Shown here: piece by piece, positions 1 through 8,987 of the stretch | Layout of the letters: each line of letters starts with the position of its first letter | Numbering within the stretch: the first letter of the stretch is position 1 | Origin: Pigmentiphaga sp. | Lineage (GTDB): Bacteria; Pseudomonadota; Gammaproteobacteria; Burkholderiales; Burkholderiaceae_B | Direction: 5' to 3' | Length of the DNA stretch: 64,000 bases | Assembly: GCA_023228945.1 (NCBI GenBank) | Contig: JALOAI010000003.1 | Span: 1-64,000, forward strand | Notes under the pieces: model-generated | The model's database searches: none | Told to the model about the DNA's origin: nothing | The model's input: the letters and a program-made list of their open reading frames with translations, nothing else | Position numbers and translations under genes: made by a program

Positions 1-139
1 CATCGGCCAGGGTGGAGCACGGTCGAGCTGGCCTGAGCAGGCTCCGCCTCGAGGCTCAAAAGCTCGAGCGCTCACCGATCCAGTGCACCGGAAGGGCGGA
101 AATCTTCTACCGCCCGCGCTCCTAGGAAGGAAACTCCGT
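1..139. other. Leading intergenic / unresolved segment
   Basis: No gene can be assigned. A short open frame from base 1 ends at a TGA at 34-36 and could be the tail of a gene lying to the left, but too little is present to say. An AGGAAGGAAA ribosome-binding site sits just before the ATG at 140. Confidence 0.3.
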
Positions 140-1144
140 ATGAAGTTCGGTCGTATTTCCAGAGAAAGCCCCGATGGGCAAGTCGCGCGATTGGTGGTGG
201 TCGAGCCCGGGCAGGGGCGGGTCATCGATCTCGCGCGGGCGGCGGCGCTGCATGCGCGGGCCACCTTCCACGCCACCGAAACCGCGGCGGTGCGCATGGC
301 ACAGGCCCGGTTCCCGGGCAGCATGGCCCAGGCCCTGGCCACCGGCAGCGACCTCATCGCGGCGGCGAAGACGGTGATCGCCGGCCGCTTTGGCGACGAG
401 GCCTCGCTGCCGATCGGCGACGTGGCCTGGCTGTCGGCGTCGGACCCTCCGGTGCTGCGCGACGGCCTGGCGTTCATCGGCCACATCAAAGGCTGGCATG
501 AGCGCATGAGCCGCGAGGTGCCCGACGCGCTGCTGCAGATTCCCGGTTTTGCGAAAAACTCGCCGGTGACCGTCATCGGCAATGGTGCCACCGTACCGTG
601 GCCGGGCTACATCCAGTACATGGATTACGAACTGGAGCTGGGCTACGTGATCGGCCGCCAGGGTTCCAACCTTCGGCCGGAAGACGCCATGCCGTATATC
701 TTCGGCCTGACGCTGTACAACGACTTCAGCGGCCGTGATCTGCAGAAGAACGAACTGGCGGTCGGCATGGGCGCGACCAAGAGCAAGGACTTCGCGCATT
801 CGATCGGTCCTTGGATCACGACGCTCGACGAGTTCGACGATCTGGACGCGATCCCGCTCGAAGTCCGGGTCAATGGCCAGACCTGGGCGCGCGGCAATAG
901 CGGCGGCAAGCTGTGGACGCCGGCGGAGCTGGTGGCCTATGTGTCGCTCGGCGAACGCATCGAGCCGGGCGACGTCATCGGTTCGGGCACCATGGGCGGC
1001 GGCTCGGCGCTGGAGCTGAACCGCCAGCTCGAGCCGGGCGACGTGGTCGAACTCGAGGCCGGCGGCATCGGCGTGTTGCGCAACGTCATGGGGCAGAAAC
1101 AAGACGGGCTGTGGTGGCCCACGAAGCGGCAGCCTTTCATGTAA
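140..1144 (+). CDS. Fumarylacetoacetate hydrolase (FAH) family protein
   Basis: A 334-residue member of the FAH superfamily, metal-dependent enzymes that hydrolyse C-C bonds or isomerise and decarboxylate 2-oxo-acids in aromatic catabolism. Visible family marks are YELELGYVIGR (metal-binding acidic residues, near residue 175), LYNDFSGRDLQ, and a C-terminal stretch with GDVIGSGTMGGGSALELNR. ATG 140 was chosen over the upstream in-frame start at 83 because AGGAAGG lies 7-10 bases before it and the extra 19 residues look non-coding. An MFS gene follows after about 100 bp on the same strand, then a solute-binding-like gene and a second FAH gene, so the cluster probably handles an aromatic or keto-acid substrate. 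The exact reaction cannot be read from sequence. Confidence 0.85.
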   Translation: MKFGRISRESPDGQVARLVVVEPGQGRVIDLARAAALHARATFHATETAAVRMAQARFPGSMAQALATGSDLIAAAKTVIAGRFGDEASLPIGDVAWLSASDPPVLRDGLAFIGHIKGWHERMSREVPDALLQIPGFAKNSPVTVIGNGATVPWPGYIQYMDYELELGYVIGRQGSNLRPEDAMPYIFGLTLYNDFSGRDLQKNELAVGMGATKSKDFAHSIGPWITTLDEFDDLDAIPLEVRVNGQTWARGNSGGKLWTPAELVAYVSLGERIEPGDVIGSGTMGGGSALELNRQLEPGDVVELEAGGIGVLRNVMGQKQDGLWWPTKRQPFM

Positions 1145-1241
1145 GCCGCCGGCTTCTTGCAGCATACCGCTGTCGATAGCGGTAGATAAAACGAACCGCG
1201 TGATCAATAACGAGCTAGAGCGATCTTCCGAGGAGACATTC

Positions 1242-2411
1242 ATGAATCGACCCGTCGACGGCCTCAGAGGCCGCATATCGCTGGTGCTGGGCCATTGCGC
1301 CGGCATGATCGATGTCGTTGCCCTTCCGGTCTGGGTGGGTATTGTGCTGATCGGCCACTACGGCCTGGATCCACAGCGCGCCGGCGCCCTGGCCACGATG
1401 TTCCTGGGCGCCGTGGTGCTGAGCAGTCTGTTTTTCTCGCCCCGGGTCGACCGCGTTCGCGGACGCTTGATGGTGCCGATCGGCTTTGGCGTGGCGGCCT
1501 TGGCGTTCTTCGGGCTGTCCGCTACCCGCGACTACGGCACGATGGCCGCGCTGCACGTGATCGGCGGCCTGGCGGTGGGGTGCGGCCTGTCGCTCACGCA
1601 TTCGATGATAGGGGCCAGCGCCAATCCCCATCGCTTGATCGCCATCGCGTTCACCGGTCTGAGCGTGCTGTCGTTCGGCTTCCTGGGCGGCGTGCCGCAA
1701 CTGGTGAATGTCAAAGGCGGCGGCGCCATGTTCATCGTGCTGGGCATCATCATGCTGGTCACGGCGGTGTTCGCGGCCTTCGGCTTTCCCGAACGGCCCA
1801 GGAGCGTGGCTCCGAGCGGGAAACCGGTGGCGCATGCGCCCTTGTCGCGGGGAGTCTGGTTTGCCATGGTCGGAACCAGCCTGCTGACCCTCAGCCATTC
1901 GATGATGCTCAGCTATGTCGAACGCATCGGCGTGGGGCACGGCTTCACCATGCAGCAGGTCATGGGTGTGCTGTTCGCCATCGGCGTGGTGAATCTTTTC
2001 CCCGGGCTGCTTGCGGCGTTCTTCGAGCGCAGGGTCTCGCCGCCGGCCGTCATGGTGTCCGGCCCGGTGCTGCAAGGCATTCTGGCGCTGGTGCTGACCC
2101 AGACGCTGCTGTTCGGCCCCTATGCGGTAGCGGCCGCTGTGTTTCCGGCGGTGATCATTTTCACCCATACCTTCATTTTCGGGTTCCTGGCGCGCAATGA
2201 TCCCTCCACCCGGGCGGTGGCCGCGACTCCGGTGATGGCGATGACGGGTTCGGCGATCGGGCCCTTCCTGGGCGGCGTGGTGGCGCAGAACCTGGGCTAT
2301 TCGAGCATCGGCTGGACGGTGGTGGTGGTGGCGGTGTTGTGCGCCTTCTGCTTCTGGCAGGCGACCCGTGGCGCGGCGCGCGGCGCCGAGGTGGCCCGGG
2401 TCGTTCCGTAA
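1242..2411 (+). CDS. Major facilitator superfamily transporter
   Basis: A 389-residue inner-membrane protein that is hydrophobic along its length and fits about 12 transmembrane segments with a polar central loop near residues 190-210 (RPRSVAPSGKP). This layout is typical of MFS secondary carriers. ATG 1242 has GAGGAG about 10 bases upstream; the longer frame starting at 1200 adds 14 charged residues and is not preferred. It lies between the two FAH-family genes on the same strand, so it is likely the uptake or export system of that small catabolic cluster. The substrate is unknown; no signature for a particular MFS subfamily was recognised. Confidence 0.8.
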   Translation: MNRPVDGLRGRISLVLGHCAGMIDVVALPVWVGIVLIGHYGLDPQRAGALATMFLGAVVLSSLFFSPRVDRVRGRLMVPIGFGVAALAFFGLSATRDYGTMAALHVIGGLAVGCGLSLTHSMIGASANPHRLIAIAFTGLSVLSFGFLGGVPQLVNVKGGGAMFIVLGIIMLVTAVFAAFGFPERPRSVAPSGKPVAHAPLSRGVWFAMVGTSLLTLSHSMMLSYVERIGVGHGFTMQQVMGVLFAIGVVNLFPGLLAAFFERRVSPPAVMVSGPVLQGILALVLTQTLLFGPYAVAAAVFPAVIIFTHTFIFGFLARNDPSTRAVAATPVMAMTGSAIGPFLGGVVAQNLGYSSIGWTVVVVAVLCAFCFWQATRGAARGAEVARVVP

Positions 2412-2492
2412 GCGTGGCTCGCCCCGTCCCGGGGAGAGCGCAGTGGGGCCGGCGCCAGGCGCCGAGGTCCGGTGGATATTGAGGAATCTGGA

Positions 2493-3353
2493 ATGAAAGC
2501 GATGTGGTTCGTACCGCCGCCGGTGATGGTGCTGGCGGCGGCGCTGAATCCCGGCGCGCCCGCCGTGGAAGGTTCGCGCAATACGTCTTCGGACGAGCAG
2601 TTCGCGGCGCTGGTGGAGGGCCGTGTGGACATGGCGGTGACCGCGATGGACAACGTGATCGCCTGGAATCGCCGCGCGGGGCCGCGGGATGTACGTATCG
2701 TGGCGCAGATCGAGCGCACCACGCCGCTGTACGTGATCGGACGCCCCGGTCTGGAGTCGCTCGCGGACTTGCGCGGCGGCACGATTCTGGTGGACGCCCT
2801 GGACAACGGCTTCGTCGTGGCTTTGCGCGCGCTGCTGCGCGAGGCCGGCCTGGGAGCACGGGATTATGTCCTGGAGCCTGTGGGCGGCGTCACCGAGCGC
2901 TGCGAGGCGTTGCTGGCGGGAGGCGGCGACGCCACGCTGCTGGGGCCGCCTTTCGATGGCCAGGCAACAGGCAAGGGATGCGCTCGCCTGGCCGGTGTGC
3001 AGGAGCGATACACGGCATTCCCGGGGCAGGGGCTGGTGATGCGGCTGGCGACCATGAAACGGCTGGAGACGCCGCTGCGGGCCTACTTGAAATCGCTGTC
3101 GGCCGCCGCACGAATGATGGCACGGGAAGAAGAGCGAGCTGGCCAGCTATTGCTGGGCGCAGGGTTGCCGCGGGCCGCATTGGCGGGGGCGCTGGCGCTG
3201 AGGCCGTTGTCGCTGCATCCCGACCGCGACGGCGTGGAACTTTTGATCGAACATCGGCGCGGCCTGGACATGCCGGGCGGCGATGATACCTATGAACGGC
3301 TGGTGGCGGCGTCGTGGTTGCCGGAGGCCAGCAGCCAGCGGAGACTGATATGA
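2493..3353 (+). CDS. NMT1/THI5-like solute-binding protein, apparently without signal peptide
   Basis: A 286-residue protein resembling periplasmic binding proteins of the NMT1/THI5 (SsuA/TauA) type: EQFAALVEGRVDMAVTAMDN is the hallmark region, followed by a second lobe with ADLRGGTILVD. It begins almost directly at this region and has no cleavable signal or lipobox, and the usual first beta-strand block is short, so the protein looks N-terminally abbreviated. GAGGAA at 2481 supports ATG 2493. No ATPase or permease gene adjoins it. Its stop codon TGA (3351-3353) lies inside the left end of a family A repeat. It could be a cytoplasmic ligand-binding protein or a degraded transporter component. 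Confidence 0.65.
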   Translation: MKAMWFVPPPVMVLAAALNPGAPAVEGSRNTSSDEQFAALVEGRVDMAVTAMDNVIAWNRRAGPRDVRIVAQIERTTPLYVIGRPGLESLADLRGGTILVDALDNGFVVALRALLREAGLGARDYVLEPVGGVTERCEALLAGGGDATLLGPPFDGQATGKGCARLAGVQERYTAFPGQGLVMRLATMKRLETPLRAYLKSLSAAARMMAREEERAGQLLLGAGLPRAALAGALALRPLSLHPDRDGVELLIEHRRGLDMPGGDDTYERLVAASWLPEASSQRRLI

Positions 3354-3430
3354 AACTGCCCCCACGCTCACTTTGTTCGCTGCCCCCCGAGGGGGCTTCA
3401 GTCTCCTTCGGGCGGCCGTGCGGAGACTGA
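3347..3430 (-). repeat. Dispersed repeat family A, single inverted copy
   Basis: An 84-bp copy, in inverted orientation, of the element found twice in tandem at 43244-43407. My hand alignment gives about 76 identities over 82 positions plus a 2-base insertion. It keeps the 9-bp stem TCAGTCTCC / GGAGACTGA; the tandem copies have TCAGCCTCC / GGAGGCTGA, a compensated change. It also keeps a GCCCCC / GGGGGC hairpin. Its left end provides the TGA stop of the upstream gene, and its right end provides the GGAG used by the FAH gene at 3433. Confidence 0.85.
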
Positions 3431-3432
3431 AT

Positions 3433-4428
3433 ATGAAACCCTATGCCTTGACGACATTTTCCGCCGAGGGTCTGCCCGCGGCGCCCGGTCTGGTGATCGA
3501 CGGCCGGGTGGCCGCGATCGCCGAGCTCTGCGGGAGCGCCGACGAGTATGCCGGCTTGCGTGGCCGCGACACCGTGCTGGCGATCCTCGACGCCTGGGAA
3601 TTGTGCCTGCCTTTGCTGGAGCGCCTTGCGCAAGGCGCGTCCGGCGACGCGGGCTGGCGCCCGCTGGAAACGGTGCGTGTTCATGCGCCGGTGGAGCGGC
3701 CGCGGCAGGTATTCTGCACCGGTGCAAATTATCGCAAGCACGTGGTCGACCTCACCGTCGACTCCGGCGTGGGGCCCGAAGGGCTGCAAGGCGCCGAGCT
3801 GCGGCGTTGGGCCGAACAGATGATGGACGAGCGCGCGGCGCATGGCGAGCCGTATGTTTTCACCAAGCCGGTATCCGCCATCGCGGGCCCTTATGATGAC
3901 TTGATATTGCCGCGCAATACCGCGCAGCCCGATTGGGAGCTGGAGCTGGCGGTGGTGATCGGCCGCGGCGGGCGGACCATCCCGCGCGCTCGTGCCCTGG
4001 AGCACGTGGCCGGCTATATGATAGCCAACGACATTTCCGCCCGCGACCTGATCCCGCGCACCGATTACAAGATGCTCGGCACCGATTGGTTGCGCGCCAA
4101 GGGGCAGCCGGGTTTCCTGCCTCTGGGGCCTTGGCTCGTGCCGGCCCGGTTCGTGGCGGATCCGCATCGGCTCCGGATGCGGCTGACGGTGTCGGGGCGG
4201 GTAATGCAGGACGAAACCACGGCGGACATGATCTTTGGCATCGAGCGGCAGATCGAATATATCTCGCAGTATTGCGAGCTGCTGCCGGGCGACGTCATCT
4301 GCACCGGCTCGCCGGCCGGCAACGGCACGCACTACAACCGCTTCTTGCAGGATGGCGACGTGATGGAGGCCGAGATCGAAGGGTTGGGCCGCCAGAGCGT
4401 GGTGTGCCGGGCCGACCGCGACTGCTGA
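3433..4428 (+). CDS. Fumarylacetoacetate hydrolase family protein (second copy)
   Basis: A 331-residue FAH-superfamily enzyme. Recognisable elements are DWELELAVVIGRGGRTI near residue 170 (metal-binding acidic residues), GYMIANDISARDL, and ICTGSPAGNGTHYNRFL close to the C-terminus. It is clearly divergent from the FAH gene at 140, so the two probably act on different intermediates. ATG 3433 is preceded by GGAG at 3422-3425 with a 7-base spacing; that ribosome-binding site belongs to the family A repeat ending at 3430, and the longer frame from 3373 would read through the repeat and is rejected. Candidate roles are acylpyruvate hydrolysis or oxaloacetate decarboxylation; the sequence does not decide. 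Confidence 0.85.
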   Translation: MKPYALTTFSAEGLPAAPGLVIDGRVAAIAELCGSADEYAGLRGRDTVLAILDAWELCLPLLERLAQGASGDAGWRPLETVRVHAPVERPRQVFCTGANYRKHVVDLTVDSGVGPEGLQGAELRRWAEQMMDERAAHGEPYVFTKPVSAIAGPYDDLILPRNTAQPDWELELAVVIGRGGRTIPRARALEHVAGYMIANDISARDLIPRTDYKMLGTDWLRAKGQPGFLPLGPWLVPARFVADPHRLRMRLTVSGRVMQDETTADMIFGIERQIEYISQYCELLPGDVICTGSPAGNGTHYNRFLQDGDVMEAEIEGLGRQSVVCRADRDC

Positions 4429-4539
4429 TCGCGCGGCGAAGGCAAGCCCCGCCGTGCCTGAGGGCCGGGCGCGGGCCAATCGATCGGGCGCCGAAAGCCT
4501 TCCTGGAGAATGGCGAAAACGCCCGGTCAAGTGGGAGCG

Positions 4540-5016
4540 TCAGCCTACGGACGCCGGGCGTTCCTCGATGATTGCGAACGAGGCCGATGCCGTGGCCACC
4601 AGGCGGGTATGTCCGGCATCGAACAGCGAAGCCCTGACGAAAGCCACGGAACGCCCGAGCCTGTCGACTTCCGCCTCGGCCAGCAGATCGCCCGGCCGGG
4701 CAGCGGCGAGCATGTTCACATTCAGGCTGATGGTGGCGCAGGTGCGCCCGAAGGGCAGCGCCGAAAGCACCGCGATGGCCATGGCGGCATCGAGCATGCC
4801 GGCGAGCACGCCGCCGCCAACGACCCCATTGCCTTGAAGGGCATCCGGCGGTGTGGTGAAGCGGATCTCGAGTGCGCCGGCGCGACCCCGCACCAGGCGG
4901 GGCGCCAAGGCGGCCAAGGCCGGATTTGCGCCCAGCGGCGCCCCGGCCTCGCCAGCCTCGATGGCTGCGGCGATATGGGCGCGGGTGGGATTGTCGGTGG
5001 CTGGTGGAGAACTCAT
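4540..5016 (-). CDS. PaaI-type hotdog-fold thioesterase
   Basis: A 158-residue protein of the hotdog thioesterase superfamily, which hydrolyses acyl-CoA thioesters in the cytoplasm. The region LQGNGVVGGGVLAGMLDAAM corresponds to the conserved helix segment with the active-site area, followed by the beta-strands ATISLNVNMLAAARPGDLL and SVAFVRASLFDAG typical of PaaI/YbgC-like proteins. ATG 5016 is preferred to the frame start at 5100 because the 28 extra residues are not typical of the family; no strong ribosome-binding site is visible at either. The gene is convergent with the FAH cluster, and its substrate is unknown. Confidence 0.75.
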   Translation of the reverse strand: MSSPPATDNPTRAHIAAAIEAGEAGAPLGANPALAALAPRLVRGRAGALEIRFTTPPDALQGNGVVGGGVLAGMLDAAMAIAVLSALPFGRTCATISLNVNMLAAARPGDLLAEAEVDRLGRSVAFVRASLFDAGHTRLVATASASFAIIEERPASVG

Positions 5017-5159
5017 GCGAATCGTCGGCTTATCAAACGCGTGAAGGGAAAAAATGGCTGGCAACCAGAGGCTGGCTGTGTAGGGAATGCGAGATATCAA
5101 TTACGATACGTTTGGTATTCTAATTGTGGCGTGAAGCGAAGGCAATGCCGCCCGCCCCT

Positions 5160-6893
5160 TTAGCCGCCCCGGTGCGCGTAGGGGTTCTCGTCCTCGGCGG
5201 GATCCGCCATCTCGCGCCGCGCTTCGCCGGAGAGGTGGGATTTGAGCCGCGAGAGCGCTTCGGGTGTCCAGCCGTCGGCCCCCGCCACCAGGGTCCAGGC
5301 GTCGGCATAGTGCTCCGGAGCATACACGTGGCCATAGCCCATCGGTGCCTCGGTGGAAAGCATCATGTCGAGCGCGAGCTGCAGCATGGAGACGACCGGA
5401 TACCACCGGAGCTGCGGCGACACATCGGGGCCGCGTGGCGCTTCCAGCCACGCGGGGGGGCGGTAGAAATCATGGGGGCTGAAGAAAGTGATCGCATCGC
5501 TCGCATATTGCAGATACACGATGCGCATCGATCCCCAGGGCGCGTCCGCCGGCACCGGCGAGCCATTCTGGTTCAGGAAACGCACGAGCCGCCCGTCGCG
5601 AAATGTTGGCAGCCAGGCGGGTGAGCCCGGGTTGCGGCCGTTGGTGATCGATTGCCAGGCGCGGCTGGCGAACGGCGGGCCGCTCCAGACTGCGCCGTCG
5701 ATAGGATCGTCGAAGATGTCGAATAGCTCGACCGAACGCGCCGAGTTCATGGCGCCGAGGCTTAGCCCATGCAGATACAGACGCGGCCGGCGATCCCGCG
5801 GCAGCGTCGTCCAGTAGGCATAGATTTCGGTAAAGAGGGCGCGGGCGGCTTCGTTGCCATACTCCGGATGGGCCAGAAGCGAGAGCGGGCTCGATAAATA
5901 AGAGTACTGCACGGCGACGCTGGCCACGTCGCCGTGCAGCAGGTATTCGACGGTGTCCATGGCCGCCGGATCGACCCAGCCTGTACCGGTTGGCGTGATG
6001 ACGATCAGGTTCGAGCGCTCGAATCCCCCGGCCCGCTTCAGTTCTTCGAGTGCGAGCCGGGCTCGCGCCTTCGCCGAATCGGCTGCCTGCAGGCCCACAT
6101 ACGCCCGAATCGGCTCCCGGGCCGGCAGGCCGGATAAGGACGCGATTTGCTCCGCGGATGGCCCCGACGCGATGAACTCGCGCCCCGCGCGACCCAGGGA
6201 TTTCCAGCTGACCAGCGACGACGGACCGCCACTGCGATCGTGACGGGTCGGCTGTGGCCGCTCCGGCTCGAGGAGGGAATCGAACTCGCGAAAGGAAGAG
6301 TCCAACAAAGGCAGGGCGCCCCGAAACAGAGCGCCACTGGCCAGGACCCAGACCAGCAGGATGGTAGCGGTAAAACCGAGCAGAGCCGCCAGGCGCGGGG
6401 GCATCCAGCGGCCGGCACAGTGCGCCAGATAGCGCGCCACACCGGCGAAGCCGCGGCCCAAGGCAAGCAGGATCAGAAAGCAAACCACCGCGATGGCGAC
6501 GAGCTGGGCCAGGTGCGCGCTGGCCAAGGGCTCCATCGCCATGCGCAGGCGGATCGAATCCTGCCAGCCTGCCGCGTGCCACAGGCAGAAGCCGATCATT
6601 CCCGCGCATAGCACCGCCACGGCAGCAAGCATGGCGCTGCGGATTTTGCCGGTGGCACGAGGGAGTTCCAGATACAACCAGAGTGCTTGAAGCAGAACGC
6701 CGAGACCGTAGCCCGCGGCGGCCGCGATGCCGGCCAGGAAGCCCTGCGTGAGAGCGGTTCGCGGTATCAGGGTGGGCGTCAGGGCGGCGGCGAAGGCGAG
6801 CGAGGCCAAGGCCAGGCCCACGGCGGAAGGCGCGCGCAGGGCGCGGCGCCATCCAGGGATGGCGGGAGTGGGGGCTGAGGTGGCCAATGTCAT
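5160..6893 (-). CDS. Membrane-anchored alpha/beta hydrolase (Abhydrolase_9 type)
   Basis: A 577-residue protein. The N-terminal third carries about five hydrophobic segments (roughly residues 25-43, 51-77, 86-105, 128-150 and 168-190), so it is anchored in the inner membrane. The C-terminal part is an alpha/beta hydrolase with the nucleophile elbow GLSLGAMNS inside LYLHGLSLGAMNSARS. This matches the two-part family with an N-terminal membrane domain and a C-terminal serine hydrolase domain known from actinobacteria and proteobacteria. The physiological substrate is unknown; a lipid esterase role is often assumed. It is divergent from the IclR gene at 7156. Confidence 0.75.
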   Translation of the reverse strand: MTLATSAPTPAIPGWRRALRAPSAVGLALASLAFAAALTPTLIPRTALTQGFLAGIAAAAGYGLGVLLQALWLYLELPRATGKIRSAMLAAVAVLCAGMIGFCLWHAAGWQDSIRLRMAMEPLASAHLAQLVAIAVVCFLILLALGRGFAGVARYLAHCAGRWMPPRLAALLGFTATILLVWVLASGALFRGALPLLDSSFREFDSLLEPERPQPTRHDRSGGPSSLVSWKSLGRAGREFIASGPSAEQIASLSGLPAREPIRAYVGLQAADSAKARARLALEELKRAGGFERSNLIVITPTGTGWVDPAAMDTVEYLLHGDVASVAVQYSYLSSPLSLLAHPEYGNEAARALFTEIYAYWTTLPRDRRPRLYLHGLSLGAMNSARSVELFDIFDDPIDGAVWSGPPFASRAWQSITNGRNPGSPAWLPTFRDGRLVRFLNQNGSPVPADAPWGSMRIVYLQYASDAITFFSPHDFYRPPAWLEAPRGPDVSPQLRWYPVVSMLQLALDMMLSTEAPMGYGHVYAPEHYADAWTLVAGADGWTPEALSRLKSHLSGEARREMADPAEDENPYAHRGG

Positions 6894-7155
6894 GGGACGC
6901 GATGCGCAGGGCGAAATCTCGGTGAAGGGCGGAAGTCGCTTGATTCTCGTGTCGGCCGGCTCGTCGCGCGACGGCCCGGTTGGGCTGCCGGCTTCGAGCG
7001 GAGCTGCTCGGCTTGAACGTGTGGTCGATAGTGTAGAACTGGATTGGGCAATCCGGTTGGCGCCGCATCGCTCGCCCTAAGCGCCGGCTTGGGGCAAAAT
7101 GGTGGCACTGTTGCGGCCGCCGTCCCGGCGCCGCCGTCATTTTCCTGCACAAAGG

Positions 7156-7896
7156 ATGAACAATACGCTGGTCAAGGGTTTACAGCTCTTGGAATGCCTG
7201 GCGCGCAGTCAACAGCCGCTGGGCGTCACCGAGCTTGCCCAGCAGCTCGGCCTGGGAAAAAGTAACGTGCATCGTCTGTTGCAGGCGCTGGTGGCGCTGC
7301 AATATGCCCAGAAAGACGAAAAGCACGGCACCTATCGGGTGGCGCTCAAGCTCTGGGAGCTGGGAATGGCCGTGGAAACCCGCCTCGATATCAAGCCGGC
7401 GGCACGCGAGGCCATGGAGCATCTGCTGGCGGAAACCCGCGAAACCGTGCATTTGTCGCTGCTGGATGGCGATGAGGTGGTGTATGTGGCCAAGCTCGAT
7501 AGCCCCGAGCCGGTGCGGGCCTATTCCGAAGTGGGGGGGCGGGCGCCGGCGCATTGCGTGGCCACCGGAAAGGCCATCCTGGCCTGGCAAGAATCGACAT
7601 TCTTGCAGGGCCTGGCGCAACGGCTGCCACGGCATACCGATACGACGTTGGTCGAGCCCGACGACTTCCTGGCCGAACTCGACCGGATCCGAACCCAGGG
7701 CTATGCCGTCAATCGTGGCGAATGGCGTTCCAGCGTTTGGGGGATCGGCGCGCCCATCCGCAGTCCGGAGGGCCTGGTGGTGGCGGCCATCGGTGTATCG
7801 GGCCCGTCCACGCGCATCAAGCCAGCGGCCGTCAAGCGATTGGCGGCCGAAGTGATCGCGGCCGCCGACTCCGTGTCGGGCCGCCTGCGTAGCTAG
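7156..7896 (+). CDS. IclR-family transcriptional regulator
   Basis: A 246-residue regulator. Residues 1-65 form the winged helix: TLVKGLQLLECLA, then GVTELAQQLGLGKSNVHRLL as the helix-turn-helix. The rest is the IclR effector domain (LLAETRETVHLSLLDGDEVV, APAHCVATGKAILAW, NRGEWRSSVWGIGAPIRSP). IclR proteins bind short palindromes upstream of catabolic operons and respond to small carboxylates. ATG 7156 follows AAAGG directly; the upstream frame from 7099 adds basic low-complexity residues. The nearest plausible target is the palindrome at 12760-12779 between the reductase/CoA-transferase operon and the TRAP operon, although the regulator gene is separated from it by that operon. Confidence 0.88.
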   Translation: MNNTLVKGLQLLECLARSQQPLGVTELAQQLGLGKSNVHRLLQALVALQYAQKDEKHGTYRVALKLWELGMAVETRLDIKPAAREAMEHLLAETRETVHLSLLDGDEVVYVAKLDSPEPVRAYSEVGGRAPAHCVATGKAILAWQESTFLQGLAQRLPRHTDTTLVEPDDFLAELDRIRTQGYAVNRGEWRSSVWGIGAPIRSPEGLVVAAIGVSGPSTRIKPAAVKRLAAEVIAAADSVSGRLRS

Positions 7897-7952
7897 AGCG
7901 GGCCCGGGCCAGGCGGGCAGGCGTTCTCTGTTATCCGGGCCCGATCCCGATA

Positions 7953-8912
7953 TCAGCGCAGGCCGGCCGCCGTCTCCACGTCGATCAACTGCTCGCGATA
8001 GGTCTCGAGCGCTTGGCCGAACTCCTTTGGTCCGAGATAGGCTGGAATCTGGCCGATGCGCAGCAGCTGCTCTTCGATGTCGGGATTGTCGAACACGATC
8101 TTGATCGCGTCGGCCAGTCGCTGGATTCGCTCCGGCGGCGTGCCCATCGGTGCGGCGATGCCGAAGGCGCCGGGAACGTCCAGCCTATAGCCTTGCTCTT
8201 CCAGCGAGGCCACTTCGGGCAGTTCGGGGTGGCGGGCCTGGTTGCCGCCGGCCAGGGCCTTGGCTTGGCCGCTGCGGATCTGTGGAATCGAGAAAGGATT
8301 GGAGACGAGGTCGACATTGCCGGCCATGACGTTGGTCATGGCATCGTTGGAGCCTTTGAAAGGAATGTGCAGCAGTTTGACCCCTAATTTGCGCGCGAGA
8401 TCTTCGCAGTGCAGATGACTCACCGTGGACATGCCGGCCGAGCCGCACGAAACGCTTTCGGGCTTTTTCTCGGCCAGGGTCTTGAGCTCCGCCAGGGAAC
8501 TGGCGGAAAGGTTGGGCCGCGCCGCGATCACCATCAGGCCGTCGCTGAGCTGGGCGACGGGGGTCAGGTCCTTGCCGGGATCGTAGTTGGCGGAAACTAT
8601 GGGAGAAATGGCGGCGAGCTGAGGGCTGCTGCCGATGAGCAGCGTGTAGCCGTCGGGTGCGGCGTGGGCAACATGATTGCCGCCGATGGTGCCGCCGGCC
8701 CCGGGGCGGTTGTCCACGATGATGGGTTGTCCAAGATTTTTTTCGATCTGGGCGGCGATCTGGCGGGCCAGCACGTCCGTGTTGCCGCCGGGCGCGAAGG
8801 GAACGACCAGGCGAATGGGAGCGGTGGGCCAGGATTCGGCGGCGCAAGCGATACCGCCACCCAGGCCGAGAGTGGTTGCGGCCAGGGCGGTGAGTAGGGT
8901 TTTTCGGATCAT
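7953..8912 (-). CDS. Bug/TctC-family extracytoplasmic solute receptor
   Basis: A 319-residue secreted binding protein with a signal peptide ending near residue 25 (GGGIACA-AES). The mature part shows the tripartite tricarboxylate transporter receptor pattern: WPTAPIRLVVPFAPGGNTDV, then IIVDNRPGAGGTIGGNHVA and DGYTLLIGSS. Bug receptors are greatly expanded in Alcaligenaceae and bind carboxylates; most lack a linked TctAB pair, as here. AGGAGACCAGA precedes ATG 8912. It is the last gene of the leftward run starting at 12734, about 75 bp after the CoA-ligase gene, so it likely presents the substrate of that pathway. Confidence 0.93.
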   Translation of the reverse strand: MIRKTLLTALAATTLGLGGGIACAAESWPTAPIRLVVPFAPGGNTDVLARQIAAQIEKNLGQPIIVDNRPGAGGTIGGNHVAHAAPDGYTLLIGSSPQLAAISPIVSANYDPGKDLTPVAQLSDGLMVIAARPNLSASSLAELKTLAEKKPESVSCGSAGMSTVSHLHCEDLARKLGVKLLHIPFKGSNDAMTNVMAGNVDLVSNPFSIPQIRSGQAKALAGGNQARHPELPEVASLEEQGYRLDVPGAFGIAAPMGTPPERIQRLADAIKIVFDNPDIEEQLLRIGQIPAYLGPKEFGQALETYREQLIDVETAAGLR

Positions 8913-8987
8913 TCTGGTCTCCTGTTGATATGTTCGAGATGAGGGCGGCTTTAGCGTCCGGGTTGCTTGAGCGATTCGTTGGCGAAT

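Noticed and set aside
2890..4530. 546-residue minus-strand frame covering the FAH gene at 3433
   Set aside because: Shadow frame; part of it simply reads the family A repeat (RGRPKETEAPSGGSE), and the plus-strand FAH gene is well supported.
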